Counted from the first letter of the stretch, positions 43,362 through 52,229 are shown. The stretch: 56,017 nucleotides of DNA from Nitrososphaerota archaeon (GCA_029784825.1 JAFMAU010000012.1:1-56017), one strand, 5' to 3'. Translations and numbers: made by a program. The notes: a model not told the origin generated them from the sequence alone.

Positions 43362-43777
43362 TGGAAATCCCGTTCAAGGGATTCCCGGTCGTCTTTGCGC
43401 GGCTGCGCGGAAGGAACGGCTGCGTGAGGGAGTACAGCGCCCTGCTCAGCCCGGGCACGGAATACTCCCTGGTGCCCAAGGTGGATGCCTACCGGCTCGG
43501 CTACCCCGAAGCGGCGAGGGACGACCCGGTGACCGAACCCCCCAACCTCTTCAGGGGCGTGACGTTCGACGGCTACTGGGAAGGGATGCTGATCTCCCTG
43601 AAGGAGGTGACGATCGGAGGGGCGTCGCAGTCCGACGTGGACTTCATCGCCTATGACGTTCCGCAGATGGCGGGGTTCGACGTGGTACTGGGGAAGTCGT
43701 TCCTCGCGCGCTCCGGCGTCGTGATCGATTTCGCGGCCAGCGCGGTCAGGATCAACGCCAAGGAGGGAATCAGATGA
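43361..43777 (+). CDS. Cassette D: retropepsin-fold protein 1, catalytic triad lost
   Basis: 138 aa beginning MEIPFKGFPVVFARLRG at a true ATG, which anchors the start of the homologues in A and B. Active-site segment ALLSPGTEYSLVPKVDAY: Asp replaced, Gly kept. Second motif FDVVLGKSFLARS. Overlaps the next gene by ATGA. Confidence 0.76.
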   Translation: MEIPFKGFPVVFARLRGRNGCVREYSALLSPGTEYSLVPKVDAYRLGYPEAARDDPVTEPPNLFRGVTFDGYWEGMLISLKEVTIGGASQSDVDFIAYDVPQMAGFDVVLGKSFLARSGVVIDFAASAVRINAKEGIR

Positions 43778-44187
43778 GATTCAAGGGCTCCGGGCCGCTC
43801 ATGGTCTTCTGCAGGATGAAAGGGCCCGGGGGCAGGGTCAGGGAGGTCCCTGCGATTCTGGAGCCGAGCTACGAGTTCTGCATCATGCTGAAGAACGACG
43901 CGATGCAGCTGGGATATCCTTCCGTGACCTCCAGGCCAGAGGACTGGGCGGACGCCAATCCCAGCGAAGTGGTCAGCATCATCTCGACCAAGGGCATCGA
44001 GACGGGCACTCTGGTGAAGGTGAAAGAGATCGCCGTCGGCTCCCTGAAGGCGCAAGACGTCGAAGCTGTGGTCACCAAAGCCGAGTTCCCGATGATCGTG
44101 CCGGTCGGCGTCTTCCTCGGCAAGAGCTTCCTGAAGCACTTCAAGCTCGAGGTGGACCCGAAGACCGACACCTTCTCGCTCACGTGA
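43774..44187 (+). CDS. Cassette D: retropepsin-fold protein 2, catalytic triad lost
   Basis: 137 aa. MRFKGSGPLMVFCRMKG start, active-site segment AILEPSYEFCIMLK (Glu where Asp is expected, no T/S-G), and the second motif VGVFLGKSFLKHF. Last gene of cassette D; 35 nt from the convergent cupredoxin gene. Confidence 0.75.
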   Translation: MRFKGSGPLMVFCRMKGPGGRVREVPAILEPSYEFCIMLKNDAMQLGYPSVTSRPEDWADANPSEVVSIISTKGIETGTLVKVKEIAVGSLKAQDVEAVVTKAEFPMIVPVGVFLGKSFLKHFKLEVDPKTDTFSLT

Positions 44188-44222
44188 GAGCGTAGCGCGG
44201 CGCCGCCAGCAGCGAGCTGACC

Positions 44223-44696
44223 TCAGCCATTCCCCTGCGCTTCCGCCACGACCTTTCCGACCATCTCCCCGTGATAGATGCAGATGTAGACGTACGTCCC
44301 AGGCACAGTGAACGTGTAGCTGAATTCAGCCCCCATGGCCATGTCTCCCGAGTTGAAAAGAGGAACCCCGGACGCATCCAGGGTGGTGCTCGTGACAGTG
44401 TGAATCGCCGCGTCCTCGTTGGACCAGACGACCGTGCTGTTCACCCCGATGACAACCGTCACCGTCTCGGGGTTGAAGAAGGCGGCCGCTTCGTGCCCAC
44501 CGATGCCCACGGCCACGACGGACGGTCGCGGTACGATGGTCGACCGGGTCGAAACGGAAGTGGTGGTTGAGCTTGACGACCCGGTCGCGCCCGGCGCAGG
44601 GCCGAGTCCCGCTGACGTCGGGGCGATGTTCGCGGCCAGGACCAACCCGGCTACGACCACCACGACGGTCACGAAGGTGACGGCGCTCCCTGGCAT
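44223..44696 (-). CDS. Secreted or membrane-anchored cupredoxin (plastocyanin-like)
   Basis: 157 aa. N-terminal hydrophobic anchor or signal (FVTVVVVVAGLVLAANIAP), a Ser/Thr-rich linker, then a beta-sandwich with the type-1 copper ligands: His in AAIHTVTS, and Cys, His and Met in YICIYHGEMVGKV. A small extracytoplasmic electron carrier. Placed right after cassette D, it may accept electrons from the exported hydroxylases or pass them to an oxidase. Confidence 0.87.
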   Translation of the reverse strand: MPGSAVTFVTVVVVVAGLVLAANIAPTSAGLGPAPGATGSSSSTTTSVSTRSTIVPRPSVVAVGIGGHEAAAFFNPETVTVVIGVNSTVVWSNEDAAIHTVTSTTLDASGVPLFNSGDMAMGAEFSYTFTVPGTYVYICIYHGEMVGKVVAEAQGNG

Positions 44697-44908
44697 GAAC
44701 TGAGGACCAACGGCTCTGCGTTTGGTGATAAGGATTGGCCCTATGATTTACGGGGCGCGGCCTTTCCGAGTGCGGTCCGCTCCCCGTCCCGCGCGCGAAT
44801 CGAAGACGCCGGGTCTGCTCATGTCAAGGCAGGGGGGCGCTCGGTGCCACGCTGCAAAGCGGAGTTTATTAGCCGCCCGCAAATCCGGGGCCAAAGGCAG
44901 GCCGGAAC

Positions 44909-45403
44909 ATGACTGTACCCGAGAATAGGCGACTCCTCCGAAACGCAAGAAACTTCGACGAGATATTCGCCCTGGTCAAGAGGGCAGTGGAGGAGAGTCT
45001 CAGCATGCACAGGGCAGGCCTCTCGCTCGTGCTCGGAGACATCCCGAACAACGTCGGCGCCTACCACGAGATGGGCTCCAACGCCATCGTCATGAACAGG
45101 AACCTGCTGAAGGTGGTCCAGAGGATTTCGAGGTCTCACGCGCGGGTCAATTCCTACGTCTTCATGATACTCCTCCACGAGTACCTGCACACGCTCGGCT
45201 ACGCCAGCGACGGCCAGGTCCGGAAGCTCGGGAGGGAGGTTGCCGACTCCTTCTTCGGGGCAAGGCACCCCGCCGCTGACATGGCCGTAAAGCCCCTCGA
45301 CCAGTTCTTCCCGGAGCTGGCGAAGTACGCGGCGTTCAGGGACAAGGGGCTGTACGAGACAGTGCCGAAGTTCGACTCGGCCAGCACGCCCTACATAGGC
45401 TGA
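44909..45403 (+). CDS. Zincin-like metallopeptidase domain protein
   Basis: 164 aa. ILLHEYLHTLGYASD fits HExxHxxGxxxD, a metzincin-like zinc site with Asp as third ligand. No signal peptide; cytosolic. A TATA-like TTTATT (44865-44870) lies ~40 nt before the ATG. Substrate unknown. Confidence 0.7.
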   Translation: MTVPENRRLLRNARNFDEIFALVKRAVEESLSMHRAGLSLVLGDIPNNVGAYHEMGSNAIVMNRNLLKVVQRISRSHARVNSYVFMILLHEYLHTLGYASDGQVRKLGREVADSFFGARHPAADMAVKPLDQFFPELAKYAAFRDKGLYETVPKFDSASTPYIG

Positions 45404-45510
45404 GCCGCCAAGCCGTAAATACCAATCTGCCTCGCGACGGTTCCCGAAGGTTCACGGCTCCTCTGGAATTTGGCCTGGTAGCACTCGATATCATAGCATC
45501 CTGGATCAGG

Positions 45511-47034
45511 ATGACGCTGGCCCTCGGCGCCAGCATACTCTTCGCGCTCAGCGTGGGGATCTGGGCTGCCCGGAGCAAGCGGGCGGAGAGCGTGATACTG
45601 CCGCTCCTCGACATATTCCAGTCCATCCCCATCCTGGGGTTCTTCCCTTTCGTGATTGCGGCGGTCTACGGCGCGTTCCCCAATTTCGTCGGCGCGAACT
45701 TGGCGGTGATAATCCTGATTTTCACCAGCATGTCCTGGAACATAGCCTTCGGAGTCTACGAAGCGGTCAAGGCGATACCGCAGGACTACGCGGACCTGCT
45801 CAACGTCTCGCAGGCAAGCGCTTGGCAGCGGATAAAGTCGCTCTACATCCCTGCCTCCATGAGCCGGGTGGCCTACAACACCCAGATTTCATGGGCTGTG
45901 GGGCTCTTCTTCCTCGTCTCGAGCGAGATCATATCCTCGGGGTCTACCCAAGTCCCCGTCGAATACGGCATCGGCATAGCCGTCGCCCGTTTCACGCTCG
46001 TGGGCGACTACGCGGACTACGCCCTGCTTGTGGTCGGCTTGATAGTCGCCGTGGTCGTGTGGAGGTTTCTCTTCCTCAGGGAGCTGGCCCTCTGGTCCGA
46101 GAAGTACAAGATGATGGAGGAGCCCAGGGAATTGCGTCGGGACCCGATAATGAAGTTCTACTCCTGGGTCAACCACAGGAGCATCTCCAAGCTGTTCCTG
46201 CTGGCCCACGACAGCGGAGTCACGCGCTTCACTTCTTCCATCGCCCGATTCAGGAAAGGGCTCAAGCTGGCAGTGATAATATTCGTGGCCGGATTCTTGA
46301 GTCTGGTGGCGCTCAGCGTCGCAGCCTCGGGCGACCTGAACTTGGGGAGCGTGCCCGCGCTCTCCGCCGTGGCTGCCACGGAAGCTGCCGCCCTCTACGC
46401 CCTCGCGGCTTCGTTCGTCAGGGTCTGGTACGTCTGCGCCATAAGCGTAGGCATCGGGCTCCCGCTCGGGATTCTCGTCTCGTTGAACTTCAAGCTCTAC
46501 GACCTGGCCACGCCGGTCTTCGAGGTGATCTCCTCCATCCCGGCCCCGATACTCCTCCCTGCGATCATCCTCATCCCCGTCCTGGGCCACTCGCCCGAAG
46601 CCGTGGCGGCCATAGTCATCATACTCGCCATGTTCTGGTACATCGTCTTCAACGTCATGGCCGGCGTAAGGACTCTGCCTGCCGACATCAGGGACCTGCC
46701 CAAGGTGCTCAGGGTCAGCAGAGTCTCAGCTTGGAGGAACGTCTACATACCGAGCGCGCTGACGGGCCTGGTCACTGGCACGATCACCGCTGTAGGCGGC
46801 GCCTGGAACGCGTTGATCATAGCCGAGTACTTCCAGGTCGACGTCTCGAGGCCTCCGATCACCCAGGTGTCCGTCGGGATAGGGAAGATGATCACTGTCG
46901 CGACCTCCCAGGGCGACAACCTGGCGCTCTTCCTCGCAGTCATCTCGATGACAGTCCTGATCGTCAGCTTCAACCTCATGGTCTGGAGGAGGGTCTACCA
47001 CCATGTCACGAAGCGGTATACGTATAACCGCTGA
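45511..47034 (+). CDS. ABC transporter permease, two fused NitT/TauT-type domains
   Basis: 507 aa with two BPD-type permease halves. EAA loops are around YEAVKAIPQDYADLLNVSQA (first half) and ADIRDLPKVLRVSRVSAWRN (second half), about 12 helices in all. It resembles the permeases of nitrate/sulfonate/taurine or related small-molecule importers. ATG 45511 falls within the first helix. The frame is open upstream with only CTG codons (for example 45475) available, so the first helix may begin earlier. Followed by its ATPase after 18 nt. Confidence 0.88.
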   Translation: MTLALGASILFALSVGIWAARSKRAESVILPLLDIFQSIPILGFFPFVIAAVYGAFPNFVGANLAVIILIFTSMSWNIAFGVYEAVKAIPQDYADLLNVSQASAWQRIKSLYIPASMSRVAYNTQISWAVGLFFLVSSEIISSGSTQVPVEYGIGIAVARFTLVGDYADYALLVVGLIVAVVVWRFLFLRELALWSEKYKMMEEPRELRRDPIMKFYSWVNHRSISKLFLLAHDSGVTRFTSSIARFRKGLKLAVIIFVAGFLSLVALSVAASGDLNLGSVPALSAVAATEAAALYALAASFVRVWYVCAISVGIGLPLGILVSLNFKLYDLATPVFEVISSIPAPILLPAIILIPVLGHSPEAVAAIVIILAMFWYIVFNVMAGVRTLPADIRDLPKVLRVSRVSAWRNVYIPSALTGLVTGTITAVGGAWNALIIAEYFQVDVSRPPITQVSVGIGKMITVATSQGDNLALFLAVISMTVLIVSFNLMVWRRVYHHVTKRYTYNR

Positions 47035-47052
47035 GGGAATCGGGGCGCCCTA

Positions 47053-47832
47053 ATGTCGCAGGTACAGCTCGCCTCCGGCACAACGATAGTAGCAGTCGAG
47101 CACGTGAGCCTGGACTATCACAAGGAGGGGGATCTCTTGCCCGTCCTCGCCGATATCTCCCTGAAAGCAGGGAAAGACGAGCTCGTCGCGGTCACCGGGC
47201 CTTCGGGATGCGGCAAGTCGACTCTGCTAAGGATCATGGGCGGACTTGTCAAGCCCACTTCCGGGAGCGTCACGGTCATGGATACGATGGTCACCGGTCC
47301 GCGCGACGACATCTCGATGGTCTTTCAGAACTTCGTACTGCTGCCATGGCGGACAGCGCTGGACAACGTCGCGTTTGGGCTCAGCTCGAGGAAGGATCTG
47401 ACAGATGCCCAGAGGAAGGAGAAGGCAGCTAATGCGCTCGAGATGGCGGGTCTCACTGGTTTCGAGCACGTCTATCCCGGCGAGCTATCGGGCGGCATGA
47501 AGCAACGGGTTGGCGTGGCCAGAGCTTTGGCAACGGATCCGAAGGTGCTCCTGATGGACGAGCCCTTCAGCTCCCTGGACGACCTTACAGCCGAGAGGCT
47601 TCGCAAGGAGACCTACACCCTTCTCATCAACCCGCTCACTTCGGTGCAAACGGTCGTGCTTGTGAGTCACAACGTCGAGGAGATTATCGAGCTGGCCGAC
47701 AAGGTCGTGGTTCTCTCCGCAAGGCCTGCCAGGGTGAAGGGCGAGCTCAAGGTGGACCTACCGCGGCCCAGGAACAAGAAGTCGCAGGAGTTCTTCGACT
47801 GGGTGGACAAGGTGTATTCGCTCCTATCATGA
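47053..47832 (+). CDS. ABC transporter ATP-binding protein, NitT/TauT type
   Basis: 259 aa. Walker A GPSGCGKSTLLRI, Q-loop MVFQNFVLLPW, signature LSGGMKQRVGVARAL, Walker B VLLMDEPFSSLDDLT and H-loop VVLVSHNVEEI. Energises the fused permease. No substrate-binding protein is encoded next to it. Confidence 0.93.
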   Translation: MSQVQLASGTTIVAVEHVSLDYHKEGDLLPVLADISLKAGKDELVAVTGPSGCGKSTLLRIMGGLVKPTSGSVTVMDTMVTGPRDDISMVFQNFVLLPWRTALDNVAFGLSSRKDLTDAQRKEKAANALEMAGLTGFEHVYPGELSGGMKQRVGVARALATDPKVLLMDEPFSSLDDLTAERLRKETYTLLINPLTSVQTVVLVSHNVEEIIELADKVVVLSARPARVKGELKVDLPRPRNKKSQEFFDWVDKVYSLLS

Positions 47833-47881
47833 CTCGGCAGTCTTATCCGACGTCAGAATACCCCCTCCGGTCGGGGAAGGC

Positions 47882-48406
47882 ATGGTAGCCAATCGTCAGG
47901 CCAAGACGCTGGTGATGCCTGGCAAGGTGAGGCCGGGCCAGGTAATCAGCCTGGTGGAGATCACCGGGGGCATGGGGCCGAAGTTAGACATCCCGCGCGT
48001 CGCCGACGAGATGGGCGCCGACATCGACGTCCTGTTCCCCGTGATCGACGCCGCCCAGATGTTGGGTCTGGTCAGGCTTGAGAGGGGCGACCTGTCCCTG
48101 ACGGAAGACGGTCACGCATTCCAGAAGACTCTGAAGCAGAAGGTGAAGACGCTGAAGGACAGGCTGGCAGTCATAGAACCATTCAGGACCGCCATGGAGC
48201 TCGCAGCGAAGAAGCACAGAATCTCCGCCAGCGACGTTGCGGAGGCGCTCCAACAGCGGGGAGTAAAGTGGCACTACCAGCCAGAGGTCAACGAATCTGT
48301 GATCAGGGAGCTGCTCATCCACTGGACGATCTACGCCGGGCTCCTGACGGTAGGCAAAGCTGGCGAATTCCATAGGGCCGGAACAAATCACTCGAAGCTG
48401 GAATAG
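47882..48406 (+). CDS. AAA-associated (ABC ATPase C-terminal) domain protein
   Basis: 174 aa. ISLVEITGGMGPKLDIPRVA and the winged-helix-like region that follows match the domain usually fused to the C-terminus of NitT/TauT-type ATPases, here as a separate gene 49 nt after the ATPase. It may regulate the transporter. The 3' end overlaps the convergent amidohydrolase gene by 19 nt. Confidence 0.75.
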   Translation: MVANRQAKTLVMPGKVRPGQVISLVEITGGMGPKLDIPRVADEMGADIDVLFPVIDAAQMLGLVRLERGDLSLTEDGHAFQKTLKQKVKTLKDRLAVIEPFRTAMELAAKKHRISASDVAEALQQRGVKWHYQPEVNESVIRELLIHWTIYAGLLTVGKAGEFHRAGTNHSKLE

Positions 48407-49911
48407 ACCAATTCGCCAGCCACGACCGTCGCTGCGGCCGTCACCTTCCGCAGCAGTGCCGGATGCATGCCCCTTATGTCGGAGTCAAGGAGGGTGAGGT
48501 CCGCCTGTGAGCCCTCTTTCAGCACCACGGGTTCGTCTAGGCCGTTCGAAGCGGCGTTTCGGGTATAGATCTGCAGCGCCTTGTCCAGAGTCAACGACTC
48601 CGGGGACTGTGCCGGCCTGCCGGCCATCGCCGCCCACACGCCAAGAATCGGGCTGAGACTTTCCACGGGGGCATCGGAGCCACCCGAAGCGACGATTCCC
48701 TCGGAGAGAATCGAATTCAATGGATAGAGGTCGCGGACTCTCTCGCTCCCCAGTCTCCTCTCCGCCCAAGTGTCGGAGGCTATGAAGCTGGGCTGGACAG
48801 CCAGGCGGATGGAGTGCTTTTTCACCCTAGCCCTCAGGTCCCTGGGGAGAACGCTGGCGTGCTCTATCCTGTGTCCCCTAGGGTTGCGGGATCCCGAAAC
48901 GGCCGCGAGCGCGCCGATGGCCTGCTCTACTGCCCTGTCGCCAATGGCGTGTATTATCACCTGCAGGCCCTCCTCGTCTGCGCTCGCTGCAAGAGCTGAG
49001 AGCTCCTCCTCTTCGTACCTCAGCAGACCCGAGTTGCCAGGGTCGTCGCTGTAGGGCTCTCGCAGGGCCGCGGTCCGCGCGCCCAGCGAGCCGTCCGCAA
49101 AGAGCTTGACACCGTTTATCCTCGCACGGGTACTCTTGAGCTTCTCGTTCGCCGCTTTGATGCCGCCAATGGCATCGGGAGGGACGTAGACCCTGTGCCT
49201 CAGCATGAGGCGGCCGTTCCTGGCGAGCTGCGTCAGAGCCTCCAGCTCTTCCTTGTATCCGTCGGGGGAGACAACGTTGTGCAGGCAATTCAGCCCGCAC
49301 CTGGCGGCCTCGAACTCCACAGCCGAAAGGTCTGCCATGCAGTCTGACGCGGAATCGCGGGGCATCTTCGAGTACGCGTCGACCAGGGCCTGCTCCCTGA
49401 CTATGCCGGTGAGCCTGCCTTCCGCGTCGCGGTCGTACTCCTCCCCACGTGCTGGCTCCAGGCCCAGGGCTTCGATCGCCCTGCTGTTCAGCAGTCCTAT
49501 GTGACCGCACACCCTCCCGAGGATGACGGGTCTGCCCTGGGAGACGTCGTCGATGTCCGACCGGGAGGGCAGTCTCCGCTCGGCGAAGGCCTCGTGGTCC
49601 CACCCCATGCCAGCGATCCACGCGCCCGGCGGAGTCCGTTGCGCCCGCGCCGAGACCCTCATCCGGAGCGCTGTGATGTTGGACGTGCCCCTGAGGTCGA
49701 CGTTCCTCCTCAGCCATCCGAGCTCGAACGGGTGGCAGTGGCTGTCCACCAGGCCGGGCAGCAGCGTGCCCCAGCTTGCGTCGAGTCTCGCCGCGTCCGA
49801 CGGCACGGGTTGGGTCTCACTGCTTGAGACGCGCTCGATCCTGCCGTCGACAACGAACACAGAGCCCGAACCCTCCGGCCAGAAGCTGCATCTCTCGAAA
49901 AGGACCTTCAC
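48388..49911 (-). CDS. Amidohydrolase of the YtcJ-like (amidohydrolase 3) family
   Basis: 507 aa. Metal-site SHCHPFELGWL after the N-terminal beta-sandwich, IIHAIGDRAVEQAI, HRIEHASVL and a C-terminal GGSDAPVESLSP with Asp. These are the marks of the metal-dependent amidohydrolase 3 group, whose substrates are mostly unknown. GTG start overlaps the cofC stop (GTGA), so it is read through from the F420 operon. Confidence 0.9.
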   Translation of the reverse strand: MKVLFERCSFWPEGSGSVFVVDGRIERVSSSETQPVPSDAARLDASWGTLLPGLVDSHCHPFELGWLRRNVDLRGTSNITALRMRVSARAQRTPPGAWIAGMGWDHEAFAERRLPSRSDIDDVSQGRPVILGRVCGHIGLLNSRAIEALGLEPARGEEYDRDAEGRLTGIVREQALVDAYSKMPRDSASDCMADLSAVEFEAARCGLNCLHNVVSPDGYKEELEALTQLARNGRLMLRHRVYVPPDAIGGIKAANEKLKSTRARINGVKLFADGSLGARTAALREPYSDDPGNSGLLRYEEEELSALAASADEEGLQVIIHAIGDRAVEQAIGALAAVSGSRNPRGHRIEHASVLPRDLRARVKKHSIRLAVQPSFIASDTWAERRLGSERVRDLYPLNSILSEGIVASGGSDAPVESLSPILGVWAAMAGRPAQSPESLTLDKALQIYTRNAASNGLDEPVVLKEGSQADLTLLDSDIRGMHPALLRKVTAAATVVAGELVYSSFE

Positions 49912-50540
49912 TTGGCCAGCGACTTCCTCAGGAATCTCGCAGCCCCCGTATTTATGCGGCTTCGAGCCAGCTCCTCAGCGTCAGCGGGTGTGTCCACGTC
50001 GAAGACGAGCCCCTTTTGCGTGAGCACAACTGTCCGCAGCCCGAGGCGTGCCCCGGCAGCAAGGTGGTTCCAGAAGCTGTCGTCGTCGTAGGAGAGGGCG
50101 GTGGCCATTCGCCTCGGGAAGAGGAGGAGGTTGGTCCCGTTGAACGACGACGAGGGGGCGATCACGAGCTGCGCGATGCGCCCGAACCCCAGCGCCTTTC
50201 TGACGTCGCCGGGCGAAAGCAGGGCGAGGTCCGAGGGTATGACCACGAAGCTCTCCCCCGCCCTCAGCCTCCTGACCGCGAATCTCACCGCGCCGTTGAC
50301 CCCTGTTCTCGACTGCTCCCGCAGGAACTGGACGCCCGCCCGCCGGGCGGTCTCCTGAGCTTCCGGGTCGGAGGAGACCACGTAGCATCGCCTCCCGACC
50401 ACCGCTTTCCTGACCGTCTCCAGCACCCCGTCGAGCAGCAGATAGGCGAATTCCCTGCGCTGGCCCGCGTCGAGGACCGGCGAGAGCCTCGACTTGTAGA
50501 GGCCGCCCTTGAACGGGACTAGGACTGCGGGGGCCTTCAA
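49908..50540 (-). CDS. cofC: 2-phospho-L-lactate guanylyltransferase (F420 biosynthesis)
   Basis: About 210 aa from a TTG overlapping the cofD stop (TTGA). VLVPFKGGLYKSRLSPVL is the CofC start motif, followed by SFVVIPSDLALL, NGTNLLLFPR and VFDVDTPADAEEL. It activates 2-phospholactate (or a relative) with GTP. The longer frame to 50612 lies within cofD and is not used. Confidence 0.9.
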   Translation of the reverse strand: MKAPAVLVPFKGGLYKSRLSPVLDAGQRREFAYLLLDGVLETVRKAVVGRRCYVVSSDPEAQETARRAGVQFLREQSRTGVNGAVRFAVRRLRAGESFVVIPSDLALLSPGDVRKALGFGRIAQLVIAPSSSFNGTNLLLFPRRMATALSYDDDSFWNHLAAGARLGLRTVVLTQKGLVFDVDTPADAEELARSRINTGAARFLRKSLAK

Positions 50541-51451
50541 GCTTCCAGTAGCACCCGGGCGACTCTTCTCTCGTCCGACCTGCTCCGCATCCGGGTGTCT
50601 GCCGCCGAGCACTCGACGCCCGACTCTGCAACCTTCTCGCTCAGTGCCAGGTCACTCCTGTCGATGACCAGCCTGTCGATGAAACCAGAGTAGAGGGAGG
50701 CCACACCTGCGGAGTCGGGCCTGAGACCAAGCTGCCTCATCAGTCTCCCCGCAGGTCCGCTGTACGGCCTGGCGCCTATCATGGGCGAGAGGGCCACGAC
50801 CTCGGCCTTGGACCTTGAGAGGAGCTTCCTCATCCCGTTGACCGCCACAATCGGGCCGATGCTCGTGATCGGGTTGGCCGGGCAGAGAACCACCTTGTCA
50901 GCCTGCGCCAGGGCGCGCTCAACCTGTCTGGTCGGCGAGGCCCTCCTCGCGCCCCTGTACTCCACCTCCGTCACTCGCGGACGGCCCCGCTCTCTCACCC
51001 AGAACTCCTGAAGGTGCATGGCACCGGATTCGGTGCGCATCCACGTTTCGACTGCGGAGTCGGTCGCGGGCAGAATCGGATACGGAACCTCCAGGGCCTT
51101 CGCGAGCCTCAGGGTCACCTCGGTGAGCGACCTCCCCGCGCGCAGCAATCCTGTTCGCACCATCGAAGCTGCCAGGTCCATGTCTCCCAACCTGAACCAG
51201 GTCTCTTCCCCGAGATCCCCGAGCTGCCCAAGGGCCTTGAAAGTGTCCCCCTCGACCCCCCACCCCTTCTTCGCGTCCGCGACCCCCGCCAGGGTGTAGC
51301 ACGCGATGTCGACGTCGGGGCAGACGTACAGGCCGTGGAACCAGAAGTTGTCCCCCACGTTGGCGACCACGGTGAGCTGGGAGGTCAAGGTCGCCAGTCC
51401 CCTCAGAAGCTTCGCGGACCCCGTCCCCCCAGCAAGGGCAACCACCTTCAT
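50537..51451 (-). CDS. cofD: 2-phospho-L-lactate transferase (F420 biosynthesis)
   Basis: 304 aa. N-terminal KVVALAGGTGSAKLLRGL, PVDE-region analogue VCPDVDIACYTLAG, and NPITSIGPIVAVNGM, all typical of CofD. It transfers the phospholactyl group from the activated donor to Fo, giving F420-0. Between cofE and cofC with overlaps or 4-nt gaps, so one operon. Confidence 0.94.
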   Translation of the reverse strand: MKVVALAGGTGSAKLLRGLATLTSQLTVVANVGDNFWFHGLYVCPDVDIACYTLAGVADAKKGWGVEGDTFKALGQLGDLGEETWFRLGDMDLAASMVRTGLLRAGRSLTEVTLRLAKALEVPYPILPATDSAVETWMRTESGAMHLQEFWVRERGRPRVTEVEYRGARRASPTRQVERALAQADKVVLCPANPITSIGPIVAVNGMRKLLSRSKAEVVALSPMIGARPYSGPAGRLMRQLGLRPDSAGVASLYSGFIDRLVIDRSDLALSEKVAESGVECSAADTRMRSRSDERRVARVLLEA

Positions 51452-51455
51452 TGCG

Positions 51456-52205
51456 TCACCTGAACAGGTCCAGGTCCCTGTCGATTATCAATTCCCTCGC
51501 GCCGGCCTCCCCGCGCTCGTACTTCACCCCGCGGACGACAGCCGCCGGTATACGGGAGAGCTTGCCAATCACGAGCTCAGCGGCCGATGCAACCTCGTCT
51601 GCCACGGCCGGCTCGGTCACCTTCAGGGAGTAACCGAAGGTGTCGGTCTTGCCCTTGTAGGACAAGAGGGGCTTGATCCCCGAGCACCCTATTGCGACGT
51701 CCGTCTGGCCCTTCCTCCAGGGCCTGCCGAAAGTGTCGGTTATCACCACGGCGACCTTCTTGCCGGTGCGTTTCTCAATCCCTCGCCTTATGGAACGGGC
51801 GCTCCTGTCCGGGTCGAGCGGGAGGAGTGCCACGTAGCCGTCTCTCACGTTGGACTTGTCGACGCCGGAGTTCGCGCAGATGAACCCGTGGCGCGTTTCT
51901 GTTATGATGACCCCATGGCCGACCCGCACCAGCCTCACGGCCTCGCCAAGGACGACCTCCACCAACCTCGGGTCCTTCCCTTGCTCCTGGCCCAACCTCA
52001 GAGCGAGTTCCTCCGGCTTCACGTAGTCGAGGTTCACGAGGCGACCCTCCGACTTGGAGACGACCTTCTGCTTGACCACGAGGACGTCCTTGTCGGCGAA
52101 GCGGACGGCGGAGCGACCCAGACTCCTCAGGATCAGTGCGACCAGGTCTGCGCCTGGTTCCACCTCCGGGATGCCGAGCAGAGGAAACACCTGGAGCCGG
52201 CTCAA
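51456..52205 (-). CDS. cofE: Coenzyme F420:L-glutamate ligase
   Basis: About 249 aa from TTG 52205: QVFPLLGIPEVEPGADL, VVKQKVVSKSEGR, then ICANSGVDKSNV, TDTFGRPWRKGQTDVAIG. Adds gamma-linked glutamates to F420-0. A palindromic GTTTAAAC TATA-like box (52230-52237) is centred 28 nt upstream, giving a leaderless start; the open frame to 52412 is unconserved. Confidence 0.92.
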   Translation of the reverse strand: MSRLQVFPLLGIPEVEPGADLVALILRSLGRSAVRFADKDVLVVKQKVVSKSEGRLVNLDYVKPEELALRLGQEQGKDPRLVEVVLGEAVRLVRVGHGVIITETRHGFICANSGVDKSNVRDGYVALLPLDPDRSARSIRRGIEKRTGKKVAVVITDTFGRPWRKGQTDVAIGCSGIKPLLSYKGKTDTFGYSLKVTEPAVADEVASAAELVIGKLSRIPAAVVRGVKYERGEAGARELIIDRDLDLFR

Positions 52206-52229
52206 CCTCCCCGAGCCTGACTGAGGCTT

